This document shows positions 1 to 5,654 of a DNA stretch of 10,100 bases, piece by piece; positions within the stretch are counted from its first letter, which is position 1; each line of letters opens with the position of its first letter. The position numbers were made by a program, and so were the translations under genes. The notes beneath the pieces are model-generated. The model saw only the letters and a list, made by a program, of their open reading frames with translations. It had not been told where the DNA came from and ran no database searches. The stretch covers positions 1 to 10,100 of the forward strand of contig JAWLGN010000200.1 in NCBI GenBank assembly GCA_041685075.1, read 5' to 3'. The DNA comes from JAMCRM01 sp041685075 (GTDB lineage: Bacteria; Acidobacteriota; Terriglobia; Bryobacterales; Bryobacteraceae).

Positions 1-1
1 C

Positions 2-292
2 TCCGACGTCGTGGTGCGGGGCGAGGTGCCGGACGGAATCCGCCGCAGCGTCGAGCTGTGGGCGGGCTGCGTGGCCGGGGCGCTGGAAGAAGGCGAGTAC
101 CGGGCCAGGCTGGCGGCGGCGGGCTTCACCGCCATCGAGGTCGAGCCCACCCGCATCTACACGCTCGAGGACGCCCGCCGCCTGCTGGCAGACACCGGCC
201 TCGGACCGGACGCCTTCGAGCACGTGGCCGGCAAGTTCATGAGCGCCTTCATCCGCGCCGCCAAGCCGACCGTCACGCCGCTTCCTGCATAA
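2..292 (+). CDS. arsM: Arsenite methyltransferase ArsM, C-terminal fragment (5' end outside window)
   Basis: This is the last 96 residues of a SAM-dependent arsenite S-adenosylmethyltransferase, which methylates As(III) in the cytoplasm to methylated and eventually volatile species. The frame is open to the left edge, so the SAM-binding Rossmann domain and the first catalytic cysteines are outside the window. What is visible matches the ArsM C-terminal part: RGEVP followed by a helix with ELWAGCVAGAL, whose cysteine (codon 68-70) corresponds to the conserved late cysteine of the family. Next come EYRARLAAAGF, EPTRIY and the closing GKFMSAFIRAAKP. It is the only gene on the + strand. Its TAA stop lies inside the 3' end of the convergent DUF302 gene (20-base overlap). 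Other ars genes may lie to the left, unseen. The family call rests on motif recognition of the C-terminus only. Confidence 0.85.
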   Translation, partial: SDVVVRGEVPDGIRRSVELWAGCVAGALEEGEYRARLAAAGFTAIEVEPTRIYTLEDARRLLADTGLGPDAFEHVAGKFMSAFIRAAKPTVTPLPA

Positions 293-659
293 TGGCCCGC
301 ATGTCGCGCTCGACCTCGGCGGCAACGGGGTCGAGCGCCGGCGTGCCGAACATCTGCATCATGGCGCTCGGCAGGATGGTGGCCAGACGGTAGCCCTCCC
401 CATCCCGGTAGACCGAGATGCGGCAGGGCAGCGCCGTCGAGACCGCCGGGTTGGCTTCCAAGGCCCGCTTGGCGTGCAGCGGGCTGCATACCTCGAAGAC
501 CAGGCACTCCCCGCCGTATTCCACGCCCTTGTTGCGCATGGTTTCGTGCAGGTTGTGTACGGTCAGCACTCCGAACTGATGGCGCGCGGCGGCTTCGCGC
601 AGCGCGCGGTCGATCTCTTCGATCGGCTTTCCCGAAGGCAGTTCAAACAGCATCTTCAT
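273..659 (-). CDS. DUF302 domain protein
   Basis: A 128-residue soluble protein formed almost entirely of one DUF302 domain, a small alpha/beta fold of unknown biochemical role often found near metal, sulfur or redox genes. Family marks are FGVLTVHNLHETMRNKG (residues 29-45), FEVCSPLHAKRAL (55-67, with Cys58) and STALPCRISVY (74-84, with Cys79); these two cysteines are the usual conserved pair. There is no signal peptide or membrane segment. The ATG at 659 overlaps the TGA of the upstream stress-protein gene as ATGA, so translation is probably coupled. A second ATG two codons later (653) has GGGAG at a better distance, so the start is uncertain by two residues. The 3' end overlaps the convergent arsM by 20 bases. 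The frame is open for about 270 further codons upstream, but that part is a shadow of the stress-protein gene. The family is confident; the function is unknown. Confidence 0.88.
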   Translation of the reverse strand: MKMLFELPSGKPIEEIDRALREAAARHQFGVLTVHNLHETMRNKGVEYGGECLVFEVCSPLHAKRALEANPAVSTALPCRISVYRDGEGYRLATILPSAMMQMFGTPALDPVAAEVERDMRAIMQEAA

Positions 660-1474
660 GCTCCCATGGCTCTCCAGTTCTCCCCCGCTTCGGCGGCCAC
701 TAAAGTGAGCACCGGGCAGGGGGCATGCCGGACCACCCGCGCCGTGGTGGTTCCGATGACGGTGGCGTCGTAAAAGCGGCGGCGGCGCGCGCCGATGACC
801 AGCAGGTCGCAGCGCATCTCGCCGGCAGCGGCCACAATCTCCATGGCCGCCTCCCCTTCCCTCAACACCAGCACGCCGTCGGGCGGCGGCGGCCCGCCGG
901 CTTCCTTCACGTACACGGAGGTGACGCCGGCGCCGGTGCAGGCGGCCACGCGCCGCGCCACCCGCAGCGCTTCTTCCGCAGCCGCCGAGCCGTTCACCGG
1001 GCACAGGATGGTGCGCACCCGGGGAGCGCGCCCTGCCTCTCCCCGCACCGTGAGCACCGGGACGCGGCTTTGCCGCAGCACCCGCTCCGCCACCGAGCCC
1101 AGCATGACCCGGTTGATGCCCGTGCGCCCGTGCGTCCCCATGGCGATCAGGTCCGCGCCGCCGGCGTCCGCGGCGGCCAGAATGGCATCCACCGGCAGCG
1201 CGCGGGCCACCTGAATGCCCATCCATGGCTCCAGCCCGCCCAGTACCGAGGCGGTGAACCGCCGCAGTTGCGCCTCCGCTTCCCGCATCTCCTCGCGGTG
1301 CACGGCGCGCATCTGCTCGATGCGCCCGGGAGTGAAATAGGGCGGCGGCGTGAAGGGGTTGGCGTACAGCACGGTCAGGCGCGCCCCGCCACAGCGGGCC
1401 AGGGCGCCGGCCCACTTCAGCCCGAGACCCGACAGCGGGCTGAAATCCACGGGTGCGAGTATGTGGCGGTACAT
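656..1474 (-). CDS. Tandem universal stress protein (two UspA domains)
   Basis: A 272-residue cytoplasmic protein with two UspA folds in tandem. Domain 1 (about residues 1-143) begins with MYRHILAPVDFS and carries the complete ATP-binding loop G-2x-G-9x-G-S: Gly113, Gly116, Gly126, Ser127 in GTHGRTGINRVMLGS. Domain 2 (about 153-260) begins RTILCPVNGS. Its loop is altered: Gly228 and Gly241 remain, but the middle glycine is replaced by an Arg run (GARRRRF), so nucleotide binding there is doubtful. The start was set at ATG 1474, not the earlier in-frame GTG at 1489, because GGAGG sits just before it and the UspA fold begins at once. It follows the secreted-protein gene by 46 bases and overlaps the DUF302 start by four. 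Tandem Usp proteins are commonly induced by respiratory, redox or metal stress; the ligand and partner here are unknown. Confidence 0.93.
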   Translation of the reverse strand: MYRHILAPVDFSPLSGLGLKWAGALARCGGARLTVLYANPFTPPPYFTPGRIEQMRAVHREEMREAEAQLRRFTASVLGGLEPWMGIQVARALPVDAILAAADAGGADLIAMGTHGRTGINRVMLGSVAERVLRQSRVPVLTVRGEAGRAPRVRTILCPVNGSAAAEEALRVARRVAACTGAGVTSVYVKEAGGPPPPDGVLVLREGEAAMEIVAAAGEMRCDLLVIGARRRRFYDATVIGTTTARVVRHAPCPVLTLVAAEAGENWRAMGA

Positions 1475-1478
1475 CCGG

Positions 1479-1483
1479 CCTCC
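1479..1483 (-). promoter_or_regulatory. Ribosome binding site of the universal stress protein gene
   Basis: The minus strand reads GGAGG, four bases before ATG at 1474. This is the clearest Shine-Dalgarno sequence in the window. It favours the ATG over the GTG at 1489, which would add a five-residue leader (VCGGR) outside the Usp fold. Confidence 0.6.
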
Positions 1484-1520
1484 ACACACTGGGATGCCCG
1501 AAGGGGCCGGGACGTGACGC

Positions 1521-1841
1521 CTATCGTTTCGCGCGCGGCGCGGCCGGGCGCACGATGATGTGGACCGCGCGGTCCCATTTCTCCTCCGCCACGAACCGCA
1601 CCGTCACCTTGGCGTTGATTTTGGGCTTCCCCTCCATGCGGGTTTCCTGCGTAATGATGAAGGCCCGGGTGCACAGCCGGTTCCCCAGAACCGACCGGGT
1701 CACCGCGATGCCCGCATTCGAGGTGGCGGTGATGAGGCCGGAGAAGTAATCCTCGCGGGAAGCGCGGGCCGCGGCCGTCTCCTGCGCCGCCAGGCGCGCG
1801 CATAGGAGTAGGGCGATCAATAGGGAGCGGCGCGACCCCAC
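1521..1841 (-). CDS. Small secreted protein of unknown function, beta-rich
   Basis: A 106-residue protein that I do not recognise by name. Residues 1-19 look like a Sec signal peptide: two arginines, a hydrophobic run LLIALLLCARLA, then AAQ-ET, with cleavage probably after Ala19. The cysteine at 14 does not sit in a good lipobox, so a lipoprotein is unlikely. The mature part (about 85 residues) alternates short strand-like segments: DYFSGLITAT, GIAVTRSVLG, TRAFIITQETRMEGKPK, AKVTVRFVAEEKWDRAVHIIV. This pattern of tolerated value, metal-like residue and conversion segment resembles small OB-like/DUF5666-type periplasmic domains, but that is inference. The start is GTG at 1841 with only a weak GGAAG before it; no ATG lies nearby. 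It follows the sensor kinase by 56 bases and may be exported under its control. The region coding for it shows the same high-GC wobble as its neighbours. Confidence 0.75.
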   Translation of the reverse strand: MGSRRSLLIALLLCARLAAQETAAARASREDYFSGLITATSNAGIAVTRSVLGNRLCTRAFIITQETRMEGKPKINAKVTVRFVAEEKWDRAVHIIVRPAAPRAKR

Positions 1842-1897
1842 GCTTCCAGCTTATTCGCCCCGGATGAAATCCCGCTTGAGATGGCGTTAAAGTTTCT

Positions 1898-3382
1898 TCA
1901 TCGTTTGGCGGCAGGCTGCGCCGCCGCTGTCTGGGACAGCGCGGCCGGCGCCGGCAGCAGCACCGAAAACCGGCTGCCGCGGCCCGGCACGCTGGCCACC
2001 TGCACGCTGCCGCCGTGGGCCTTGGCTATCCAGGAAACGAAGCTCAATCCCAGCCCCAGCCCTTTTTCACGGTTGGGCTGCGAGGCACTCTCCGGCACCC
2101 GGTGGAAGCGTTCGAAGATGTGGGGCAGATGCTGGGGCGGAATGCCGCAGCCGGTGTCTTCCACGGCCAGTTCGATCCACGGCGGCATGCGCCGCAGGCT
2201 CACCCGCACTTCGCCTCCCGAGGGCGTATATTTGACGGCGTTGGAAAGCAGGTTGGCCACCATGCGCTCAATCTGGACGCGGTCGGCCGTAACCTCGCAA
2301 TGGGATGGCAGCGACGTGGAAAGCCTGACGCCGGCCGCCTCGGCGGGAATGCCGAACTGCTCCACCACGTCCCGCACCACCGCCGCCACGTCCAACCGCG
2401 CGCGCTGCAAAGCCAGTTGGCCGGATTCGGCGCGCGAAAGCAGCAGCAGGGCGCGCACGATCTGGGACAGCCGTTCGGTATCCTGGAGCGCGTTGAGGGC
2501 GGCCTCGCGGTACTGCTCCGTGTTCTGCGCGTTGAATAGCGCCACCTCCAACTGCCCCCGGATGGCCGTGATGGGGGTGCGCAGCTCGTGCGAAACGTCG
2601 GTGGAGAACTGCCGGATCTGCTGGAAGTTGCGCTCCAGCCGCTCGATCATGCGGTTGAAGGTTTCGATCAGGTAGTCCAGTTCGTCGCCCGCTTCGCGGC
2701 TGGGGATGCGCAGGCTGAGGTTGGATCCGGAGATGCGCTGCGCCGCGCGCGCCACCTCCTTCACCGGGGCCAGCGCGCGCCCGGCCGCCACCCAGCCCAT
2801 CAGACTGCCGCAGAAGATGCCCAGCGGGATGATGCCGGCAAAGATCCAGGTATAGCCCCGCACGATGGCCCGGTTGGGCGCCAGCGACCTCCCGATGGCC
2901 ACGTAGTAGGGCCGGCGGTGTTCCTCGTCGTAGACCAGCCCGGCGCGGATCAGGTAGGGCTGCTTGCGCCGGTCCTGCCGGAGCGCCCAGGAGGGCCGCC
3001 CGGATGCCAGGACCCGGCGGATATCGGCGGGGGAATCAAATCCCAAATCCTCGCGGTAGACCGTGGACCACTGCAACGGCGCGCCATCCGCGCTCGCCAG
3101 CATGTAGACGCGGCGGATCTGCTCGACGATGTAGCTCTCGTCCGGGTCGTTGCGGTCGAAAAACCAGCGCGGCTGCCGGTCCCCCTGGATCCGCAAGTAG
3201 CCCTTCATGGCGGCCCACTGCTGCTCCACGGTGAGGCGTGTCTGGTCGTCCAGGCTGGATTCCAGCCGTCCCTTGGACAGCACCGCTACCGCGATCAGCA
3301 CCACCGCGAAGAAAACCGCGTAGCTGGCGGTCAGGCGGAACCGGAGGCCGCGCGAAAAGCGGCGTGCGCTCCTGAAGCGCAT
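1898..3382 (-). CDS. Membrane sensor histidine kinase, CusS-like architecture
   Basis: A 494-residue inner-membrane kinase that should phosphorylate the response regulator encoded one base upstream. Order of parts: short Arg-rich cytoplasmic start; membrane segment 1 (about 19-36); periplasmic sensor of about 140 residues; membrane segment 2 (about 177-200); HAMP (about 201-254, including RALAPVKEVARAAQRISGS); HisKA with the phosphoacceptor His265 in FSTDVSHELRTPITAI; HATPase with N box NLLSNAVKYTPSGG (Asn377 and Asn381), G1 DTGCGIP (409-415) and G2 GLGLGL (441-446). All catalytic boxes are intact. The layout matches heavy-metal sensor kinases of the CusS type. However, the periplasmic part has no cysteine, one His (155) and only two Met (59, 94), so metal sensing is not supported by visible ligands. 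An Ala/Pro-rich tail closes the protein. ATG 3382 is the only good start. Confidence 0.93.
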   Translation of the reverse strand: MRFRSARRFSRGLRFRLTASYAVFFAVVLIAVAVLSKGRLESSLDDQTRLTVEQQWAAMKGYLRIQGDRQPRWFFDRNDPDESYIVEQIRRVYMLASADGAPLQWSTVYREDLGFDSPADIRRVLASGRPSWALRQDRRKQPYLIRAGLVYDEEHRRPYYVAIGRSLAPNRAIVRGYTWIFAGIIPLGIFCGSLMGWVAAGRALAPVKEVARAAQRISGSNLSLRIPSREAGDELDYLIETFNRMIERLERNFQQIRQFSTDVSHELRTPITAIRGQLEVALFNAQNTEQYREAALNALQDTERLSQIVRALLLLSRAESGQLALQRARLDVAAVVRDVVEQFGIPAEAAGVRLSTSLPSHCEVTADRVQIERMVANLLSNAVKYTPSGGEVRVSLRRMPPWIELAVEDTGCGIPPQHLPHIFERFHRVPESASQPNREKGLGLGLSFVSWIAKAHGGSVQVASVPGRGSRFSVLLPAPAALSQTAAAQPAAKR

Positions 3383-3383
3383 A

Positions 3384-4103
3384 TCATACCTGCTGTTCGG
3401 TTTGCGCTTCGGCGGCGGGTACTTCCGGGGGGCGTTCCGGCGCGTCGATCATGTACCCGATCCCGCGCACGGTCTGGATGAGCTTTACCGGGAAGCGATC
3501 GTCGATCTTGCTGCGCAAGTGCCGGATGTAGACGTCCACGATGTTGGTCAGGCCGTCGTAATCCATGTCCCAGACGTGCTCCACGATCATGGTGCGGCTG
3601 AGCGGGCGGCCCTTGTTGCGCATCATGTACTCGAGAATGCCGAACTCCTTGGGAGCCAGATCAATGGGTTCTCCGGCGCGATTCACCTTGCGGCGGATGC
3701 AGTCCAGGGTGAGATCTCCCACCTGGAGCTTCTCCGGCGCCGGCTGCCCGCGCCGCAGCAGCGCGCGCACGCGCGCCAGCAGTTCCACGAAGGCGAAGGG
3801 TTTCACCAGGTAGTCGTCGGCGCCCTGTTCCAGCCCCGTGACACGGTCGTCCACGCCGCTGCGCGCGCTGAGAATGAGCACCGGCGGGCCGGCCTTGCGA
3901 TTGCGTATCTTTTCCAGCACCCGCAGGCCGTCCATGTCCGGCAGCATGAGGTCCAGGATCACCAGGTCGTAGTCGGCGGCCTGGATCAACTCCAGGGCGG
4001 TGGCGCCGTTACCGGCGGCATCGACAGCATAGCCCGCCCCCTGAAGCCCCCTGCAGAGAAAATCGGCAATCCGCTTTTCGTCCTCGACGACGAGAAGACG
4101 CAT
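3384..4103 (-). CDS. OmpR/PhoB-type response regulator
   Basis: A 239-residue DNA-binding response regulator, the cognate partner of the kinase whose ATG follows its TGA after one base. The receiver domain (1-118) has the acidic pair Glu7-Asp8, phosphoacceptor Asp51 in DLVILDLMLPDMDGL, Ser79 in LILSARSG, and Lys101 in DDYLVKPF. The winged-helix effector (about 125-223) shows the usual pattern: LAPKEFGILEYMMRNKG, LSRTMIVEHVWD, NIVDVYIRHLRSKID (recognition helix) and TVRGIGYMI. The closest named relatives are CusR/MprA-like regulators. A Pro/Glu/Gln-rich tail of about 16 residues extends beyond the fold. The ATG at 4103 has no strong Shine-Dalgarno sequence. The 39 bases before it contain a GC hairpin and a TTACAAC element, so expression may be separated from the repressor gene upstream. 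No efflux or other target gene typical of metal systems is visible beside it. Confidence 0.95.
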   Translation of the reverse strand: MRLLVVEDEKRIADFLCRGLQGAGYAVDAAGNGATALELIQAADYDLVILDLMLPDMDGLRVLEKIRNRKAGPPVLILSARSGVDDRVTGLEQGADDYLVKPFAFVELLARVRALLRRGQPAPEKLQVGDLTLDCIRRKVNRAGEPIDLAPKEFGILEYMMRNKGRPLSRTMIVEHVWDMDYDGLTNIVDVYIRHLRSKIDDRFPVKLIQTVRGIGYMIDAPERPPEVPAAEAQTEQQV

Positions 4104-4122
4104 TGCTTTTAGCTTACAACAG

Positions 4123-4138
4123 CCGCGCGCCGGCGCGG
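4123..4138 (-). promoter_or_regulatory. GC hairpin between repressor and response regulator genes
   Basis: In the 39-base gap the minus strand reads CCGCGC, a CGGC loop, then GCGCGG: a perfect six-pair stem. Only CTGTTGT follows, not a true U tract, so a standard intrinsic terminator is doubtful. An alternative 12-base palindrome (4126-4137) overlaps it and could be a DNA site. It may weaken read-through from the upstream genes or be a by-product of high GC. Confidence 0.25.
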
Positions 4139-4142
4139 GGTG

Positions 4143-4544
4143 CTACAGCAGCACGGCATCCAGCGGAGCTTCCTGGCGCTCTCCCGGGCCGCCGGCTGCC
4201 GCGGCCGCCGCGGCGCGCCGGTTCCCCTCGAGGAATTCGAGCAGGGCGTCTTCGGAGCCGTCGAAGTAGAGGTCGAGGAATTGCTGCAGGGCCAGGCGGC
4301 GCAACGCGTCGCGGCCCACCAGCGGGGAGTACAGAAATGCACGCCCGGCCTTTCGCCGCGTGACGATGCCCTTGCGCACCAGCCGCTCGAGCAGCGTCAT
4401 CACCGTGGTATATGCCAGGCTGCGGTTCTCCGAGATCACCCGCTGCACGTCTTTGACGTTTCCCTCCTGAAGCGCCCAGAGCGCCTTCAGGCACAACAGT
4501 TCCAGCGGCGGTGGAATGTCGCGGGCCAAACCGGTTTTGCGCAT
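4143..4544 (-). CDS. BlaI/MecI/CopY-family winged-helix repressor
   Basis: A 133-residue dimeric repressor. The N-terminal winged helix (about residues 10-75) has the family pattern LELLCLKALWALQEGNVKDV, then VISENRSLAYTTVMTLLERL (recognition helix about 44-57), then KGIVTRRKAGRAFLYSPLV (wing). The C-terminal dimerisation helices include RRLALQQFLDLYFDGS and EDALLEFLEG. In BlaI/MecI the cut by BlaR1 falls in the last helix; here the matching zone is LLEFLE, with no obvious Asn-Phe bond. After it comes a low-complexity tail with seven alanines in a row (111-117) and GGPGERQE. No BlaR1/MecR1 metallopeptidase, beta-lactamase or copper gene is in the window. The gene starts three bases after the exoribonuclease stop, so it is surely co-transcribed with it. 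Members of this family without a partner respond to varied signals; the target here is unknown. Confidence 0.92.
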   Translation of the reverse strand: MRKTGLARDIPPPLELLCLKALWALQEGNVKDVQRVISENRSLAYTTVMTLLERLVRKGIVTRRKAGRAFLYSPLVGRDALRRLALQQFLDLYFDGSEDALLEFLEGNRRAAAAAAAGGPGERQEAPLDAVLL

Positions 4545-4547
4545 CGT

Positions 4548-5639
4548 CTACTGGTCGCCTGGCTTCCCGGCGGGCCGCAGGGCCTGCGCGAGTTTCTCCC
4601 CGAAGATCGAGCCGCCCCGCGGCGCGGCGGCGAACAGGGAATGCTGTACAGGCGCCGGCGCCGGCTCCTCGGCCTGCGGCTCCCCCAGGTACTTCGATTT
4701 CTTCAGCACCGTCCGCTCGAGCGGCGCGCACCAGCCCGTGAAGACGCCCTCCACCTGGCGGTCTTTTTCGATCAGCGCCCGCATGCACTCCATCTTGGAA
4801 TCCAGGTCGTCGATGTAGTGCAGCAGCAGGGCCTCGGGAAACAGCGGCAGCTTGGGCGAGCCGAACTCCAGGTGCCCGTGGTGGCTCAGGATCATGTGCT
4901 CCACCAGAAACCGGAGGCGCGGCGGGAAGTCGGGCAGGCCCTGCAGTTTCTCCCCCACCATGCGCAGCGCAATGGTGATGTGGCCCAGCAACTGGCCCTC
5001 ATCGCTGTAGCTGAAGCCGCGCTCGTAGTTCAACTCCCAGATCTTCCCGATGTCGTGCAGCACGGTACCGGTCAGCAGCAGGTCGAGATCCACGCCGCGA
5101 TAGTGCTCCGCGAGCATGCGCGCCAGCCGGCAGAGCGAGAGCACGTGCTCGATGAGCCCGCCCAAGTAGGCGTGATGGATCTGTTTGGCCGCGGGCGCGC
5201 GACGGAAGCGCGCGGCAATCTCCGGGTCGTCCAGCAGGGCATGGAGCAGCGCCTTGAGGTGCGGGTTTTCCATACCCTCGACGAGGCCCCGCAACTCCGC
5301 CCACATCTCCTCCGGGTCGCGCTGCGAGCAGGGGAAGTAGTCGGCGAAATCCACCTCGCTCTCGTCCATGCGGCGCATCTTGTGAATGGTGACCTGGGGC
5401 CGGTTCTGGTAGACCTGCACCATGCCCTTCACCTTCACGAAGTCGTCGCGCTCGAAGGCGTCCACCACCTCACCGACGTTGTCCCACATCTTGGCGTCGA
5501 CTTCGCCGGTGCGGTCCCCCAGCAGCAGCGAGAGATACAACTCGCCGCTCTTCTTCTGCCGGACCTCCTTGGCACGGACGAGAAAACTGGTGGTGACAAC
5601 CCGGTTGGGCTCGAGTTCGTTAACGAACGGCGATTTCAT
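4548..5639 (-). CDS. yhaM: YhaM-type 3'-5' exoribonuclease (OB-fold plus HD domain)
   Basis: A 363-residue cytoplasmic protein with the two-domain layout of YhaM, a metal-dependent 3'-5' exoribonuclease that trims short RNA ends. Residues about 16-91 form a nucleic-acid-binding OB fold (TTSFLVRAKEVRQKKSG ... VKVKGMVQVYQNRPQVTI). Residues about 150-300 form the HD phosphohydrolase core: KQIHHAYLGGLIEHV (His155, His156, His165), TVLHDIGK (His195-Asp196), His220, LSHHG (His253-His254), and HYIDDLDSKM (His274, Asp277, Asp278, Asp280). All expected metal ligands appear present. It is longer than Bacillus YhaM (about 314 residues) because of a Pro/Ala-rich tail after about residue 320. ATG 5639 follows the chaperone stop by 15 bases, with GGTGGA before it. 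The fold is certain; RNase activity is inferred from family, and an HD enzyme acting on another nucleotide substrate cannot be excluded. Confidence 0.88.
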   Translation of the reverse strand: MKSPFVNELEPNRVVTTSFLVRAKEVRQKKSGELYLSLLLGDRTGEVDAKMWDNVGEVVDAFERDDFVKVKGMVQVYQNRPQVTIHKMRRMDESEVDFADYFPCSQRDPEEMWAELRGLVEGMENPHLKALLHALLDDPEIAARFRRAPAAKQIHHAYLGGLIEHVLSLCRLARMLAEHYRGVDLDLLLTGTVLHDIGKIWELNYERGFSYSDEGQLLGHITIALRMVGEKLQGLPDFPPRLRFLVEHMILSHHGHLEFGSPKLPLFPEALLLHYIDDLDSKMECMRALIEKDRQVEGVFTGWCAPLERTVLKKSKYLGEPQAEEPAPAPVQHSLFAAAPRGGSIFGEKLAQALRPAGKPGDQ

Positions 5640-5654
5640 GCGTCCACCACGCGG

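Noticed and set aside
273..1487. A 404-codon minus-strand frame joining the DUF302 protein to a long N-terminal extension
   Set aside because: The upstream part is the out-of-frame shadow of the universal stress protein (Arg/Gly/Ala/His-rich, no domain); the DUF302 fold begins right at ATG 659.
1493..1512. Short hairpin GCCC-CTTC-GGGC (minus strand) in the gap before the stress protein gene
   Set aside because: Only four pairs and no T run after it; too weak for a terminator.
3378..3388. TATGAT at the response regulator/kinase junction as a -10 element
   Set aside because: No -35 at proper distance, and the sequence is explained by the adjacent TGA and ATG codons.
4199..4222. GC-rich repeat with a GCGGCCGC palindrome in the repressor gene
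   Set aside because: Explained by the alanine run coded there; no sign of a mobile element or recombination site.
4103..4363. Small + strand open frame of about 86 codons opposite the repressor gene start region
   Set aside because: Arg/Pro/Gly-rich shadow of the repressor gene with no own ribosome binding site.
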